Assembly: GCA_004352715.1 (NCBI GenBank)
Contig: SCFE01000113.1
Location: forward strand, 724,775-767,837
Direction: 5' to 3'
DNA from: Hofstenia miamia
Taxonomy: Eukaryota > Xenacoelomorpha > Acoela
DNA: 43,063 nt
Within the stretch, counting starts at the first letter, position 1. Every line of letters begins with the position of its first letter. The translations under genes and the position numbers were made by a program. The notes beneath the pieces were generated by a model. The model was not told the origin of the DNA. It worked only from the letters and a program-made list of their open reading frames with translations, and did no database searches. Of the stretch, positions 41,398 through 43,063 are shown one piece after another.

Positions 41398-43009
41398 ATT
41401 TATTGCGACAAGTAAATTTTTGTACATTGTGTAAGAAGACCAGCATGGGAAAAAGATGTCCCCAGGACGAGCACGAGACTCAGTGAGGTTAGACTTTTCA
41501 AGCACAGAAGACAAAGCGCATTTTGAAGCAGTTGAAAAAATAGTGTCCCTGAGTCAACCATGACATGCAATTCGTTCACCATCAACCGCCCTGGTATGTA
41601 ACAAGAGAGAAGTCTTGCTTTATTGCGAGGGGAAAAACTGGAGGATAAACAAGTATTCTGGCTGACTTGCTGTAAAAGTGAACAAATAGACTTCTGTGCT
41701 TTTGGGGCCATGTGTAAAGGCATTTCAGTCAACGCTATTCCTTTGCTAGAAAGTTCTTGCAAACACTGATGTGGCACAGAGTAAATATAATCATCAATAG
41801 GAACAATCTGATTACATAGTTCTTTATTGTCCACATATGACCCTAAGAACGCTGCAGAAGCAATTGTTGACGCTAGTGGTAATCCAAGACCTCCTTTAGA
41901 AATTGGCAAGGATGCTTGTAGTCTTTGTGACACAGAAACAGCTGAACCGGCTATACTTTCTAGAGACTGATGAACTGCTGAATCAAATTCTTCCAATTTT
42001 GTAGTAACAGTTGCGGGATTAGAAGTTCTTAAACAAAACGATATCTTAGGTAGTGAAGCACAGCTCCTTAACAGATGCAATTCTAACTGTGGATCTTCAA
42101 GTAATTTTATGTCATTCATAATTTGAATNNNNNNAATTCCACCGTCCTTTTTCTTCAATGCAAAAAGATTAGCTCCACAAAGATATGGTGCAATTTCATC
42201 AAGAGCATTACCAGATATTAAACAGTTGATTACTTCGAGCACCAATGCAATTGCTTTGTCCCCATATTCAGGTGTTGGGCATTGGAATGCATTAATCAGA
42301 TGGGAAGCATAAAGTTTAGAGACACTGGGAGCAGAATCCCTGGGAAAGCTTTTCACACATTTAATCAGAATGTCTTTGTTTATCACAAATGGCTCTGTGT
42401 CTTCAGTACTATAATCAATTTTATTTTTTGAATTGATGGGATGCTTCTCCTTTAGTGCATGAAATGTTTGCTCATTGAAGCTTAGACCATCAGATCTTAG
42501 AGCTCCTATGGCTCTACGAAAACTGCCTTCGTGACCATGCTGTCTAGCTCTCTTAAGATTTTTGCTGGAGCTGACAGAAGATGATTTATTTTTAATGTTG
42601 CCAGAATTTACAGTTGCTTCGTACCAGAGTTGAGCATAATCACCATTCAACCAATGCTCTAAGCGGCTCTTAAGAATTGACTCTTTGTATTTCAGGTGTT
42701 TGGAGCCCCCGCGAGGAGGAGACTGGAGAACACAAGCAGGCAAAATAACAATCTCCACCCAATGATTAATGAAACTTGGATCCCGCTTAACCTTACTAAA
42801 AGAGTGATTCACAGCTTTAGCCCAGAGATTACGGCAGCTGATTGGAACAATCTTTCTGGTAGGAATAGAAAACATTTCAATATCAGAAAGTGAGGGGAAT
42901 ACAGGCGTTATTCCAAGTGAATGAGGTGTTAGCCCTGAACCTTCACATCTGGAACCATTGACAGTATGATGTTTGACAAGTCCTGAACATTTACACAAAT
43001 CAGAAGCAT
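41398..43009 (-). pseudogene. Reverse-transcriptase element B (palm missing at a 6-N gap)
   Basis: Minus strand. It begins at 43009 inside the zinc-finger region (CKCSGLVKHH), truncated relative to copy A, and continues through the linker to the RT fingers (CGANLFALKKKDGGI). At 42129-42134 six N join this directly to the thumb region (IKLLEDPQLELHLLRSCASL), so the palm with the catalytic Asp residues is absent. The thumb continues with LPISKGGLGLPLAS, then a connector (YIPGRL). After a frameshift or stop near 41540, a second frame reads ALSSVLEKSNLTESRARPGD and IFFPCW. This matches the C-terminal DGxRPDG...PW motif of this family, probably a nuclease-like domain. The sequence ends near 41398 with the last acidic residue lost. 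Confidence 0.8.
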
Positions 43010-43063
43010 GAGTAGTTATGGCCGCGGCAAGGGGAGGACACTAACTCGGCTTCTGATTGGTCG
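43010..43063 (-). promoter_or_regulatory. CCAAT/TATAA-like block at the window end
   Basis: On the minus strand CGACCAATCAGAAGC is followed 44 bases on by ATAACTACTC, the same two words and nearly the same spacing as at 40868-40916. The RT element homology begins immediately after it. The window ends here, so the wider context is unseen. Confidence 0.4.

Noticed and set aside
1-43063. tRNA, rRNA, CRISPR array or bacterial operon
   Set aside because: None was recognised by reading both strands; the repeats present are microsatellites, tandem arrays and transposon ends.

Overview
The window looks like repeat-rich, AT-rich nuclear DNA from an invertebrate animal. The support is a spliced class A GPCR gene with GTATGT/TTTTAG intron borders, CAP-domain (and perhaps C-type-lectin-like) exons, long (AT)n microsatellites, and remnants of LINE, Polinton-like, Gypsy-like, Tc1/mariner-like and hAT-like elements. 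I see no operons, bacterial genes, CRISPR arrays or recognisable rRNA/tRNA genes. The species cannot be resolved. Seven runs of N interrupt the sequence: 1114-1221, 1650-2234, 7972-8971, 27839, 37013-37460, 39269-40268 and 42129-42134. At least two of them look like assembly joins rather than missing DNA.

Layout. 1-2.3 kb: a long uncharacterised plus-strand reading frame crossing two gaps. 2.7-3.2 kb: an unexplained 168-codon open frame. 3.5-4.8 kb: a decayed Polinton-like cluster (two small proteins and an rve integrase). 6.3-8.0 kb: GPCR copy 1 (last coding exon) plus the start of a Tc1/mariner-like element, ending at a gap. 9.2-10.9 kb: minus-strand exons of a secreted CAP-domain gene and a possible C-type-lectin-like exon. 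13-18 kb: an hAT-like MITE, a LINE 3' end, a 233-bp tandem duplication and an interspersed repeat that recurs at 37.5-38.3 kb. 18.9-24.3 kb: a LINE (ORF1, endonuclease, reverse transcriptase) split by a 3.0-kb TA-flanked element. 25.0-26.3 kb: a GC-richer block edged by GGTGGNCCACC palindromes. 26.3-28.6 kb: a reverse-transcriptase element on the minus strand, followed by an apparently identical 760-bp duplicate across a single N. 30.5-34.9 kb: GPCR copy 2, a complete two-exon gene on the minus strand with a dead transposase in its intron. 35.4-36.4 kb: Gypsy-like gag/protease remnants. 40.5-41 kb: tandem arrays and promoter-like motifs. 41.4-43.0 kb: a second copy of the reverse-transcriptase element.

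How it fits together. Only two host genes can be supported: the GPCR, present twice, and the CAP-domain gene. The rest is layered mobile DNA. The most interesting signal is the GPCR pair. Within a roughly 1.67-kb duplication the two coding exons are identical except in two patches, which encode the extracellular end of TM4/ECL2 and TM6-ECL3-TM7. In the first patch all 11 differences change amino acids. This fits gene conversion plus diversification of the ligand-facing surface, with assembly or haplotype artefact as the main alternative. A second strong signal is the 3.0-kb element at 19653-22661: removing it with one TA copy restores the interrupted LINE endonuclease frame.
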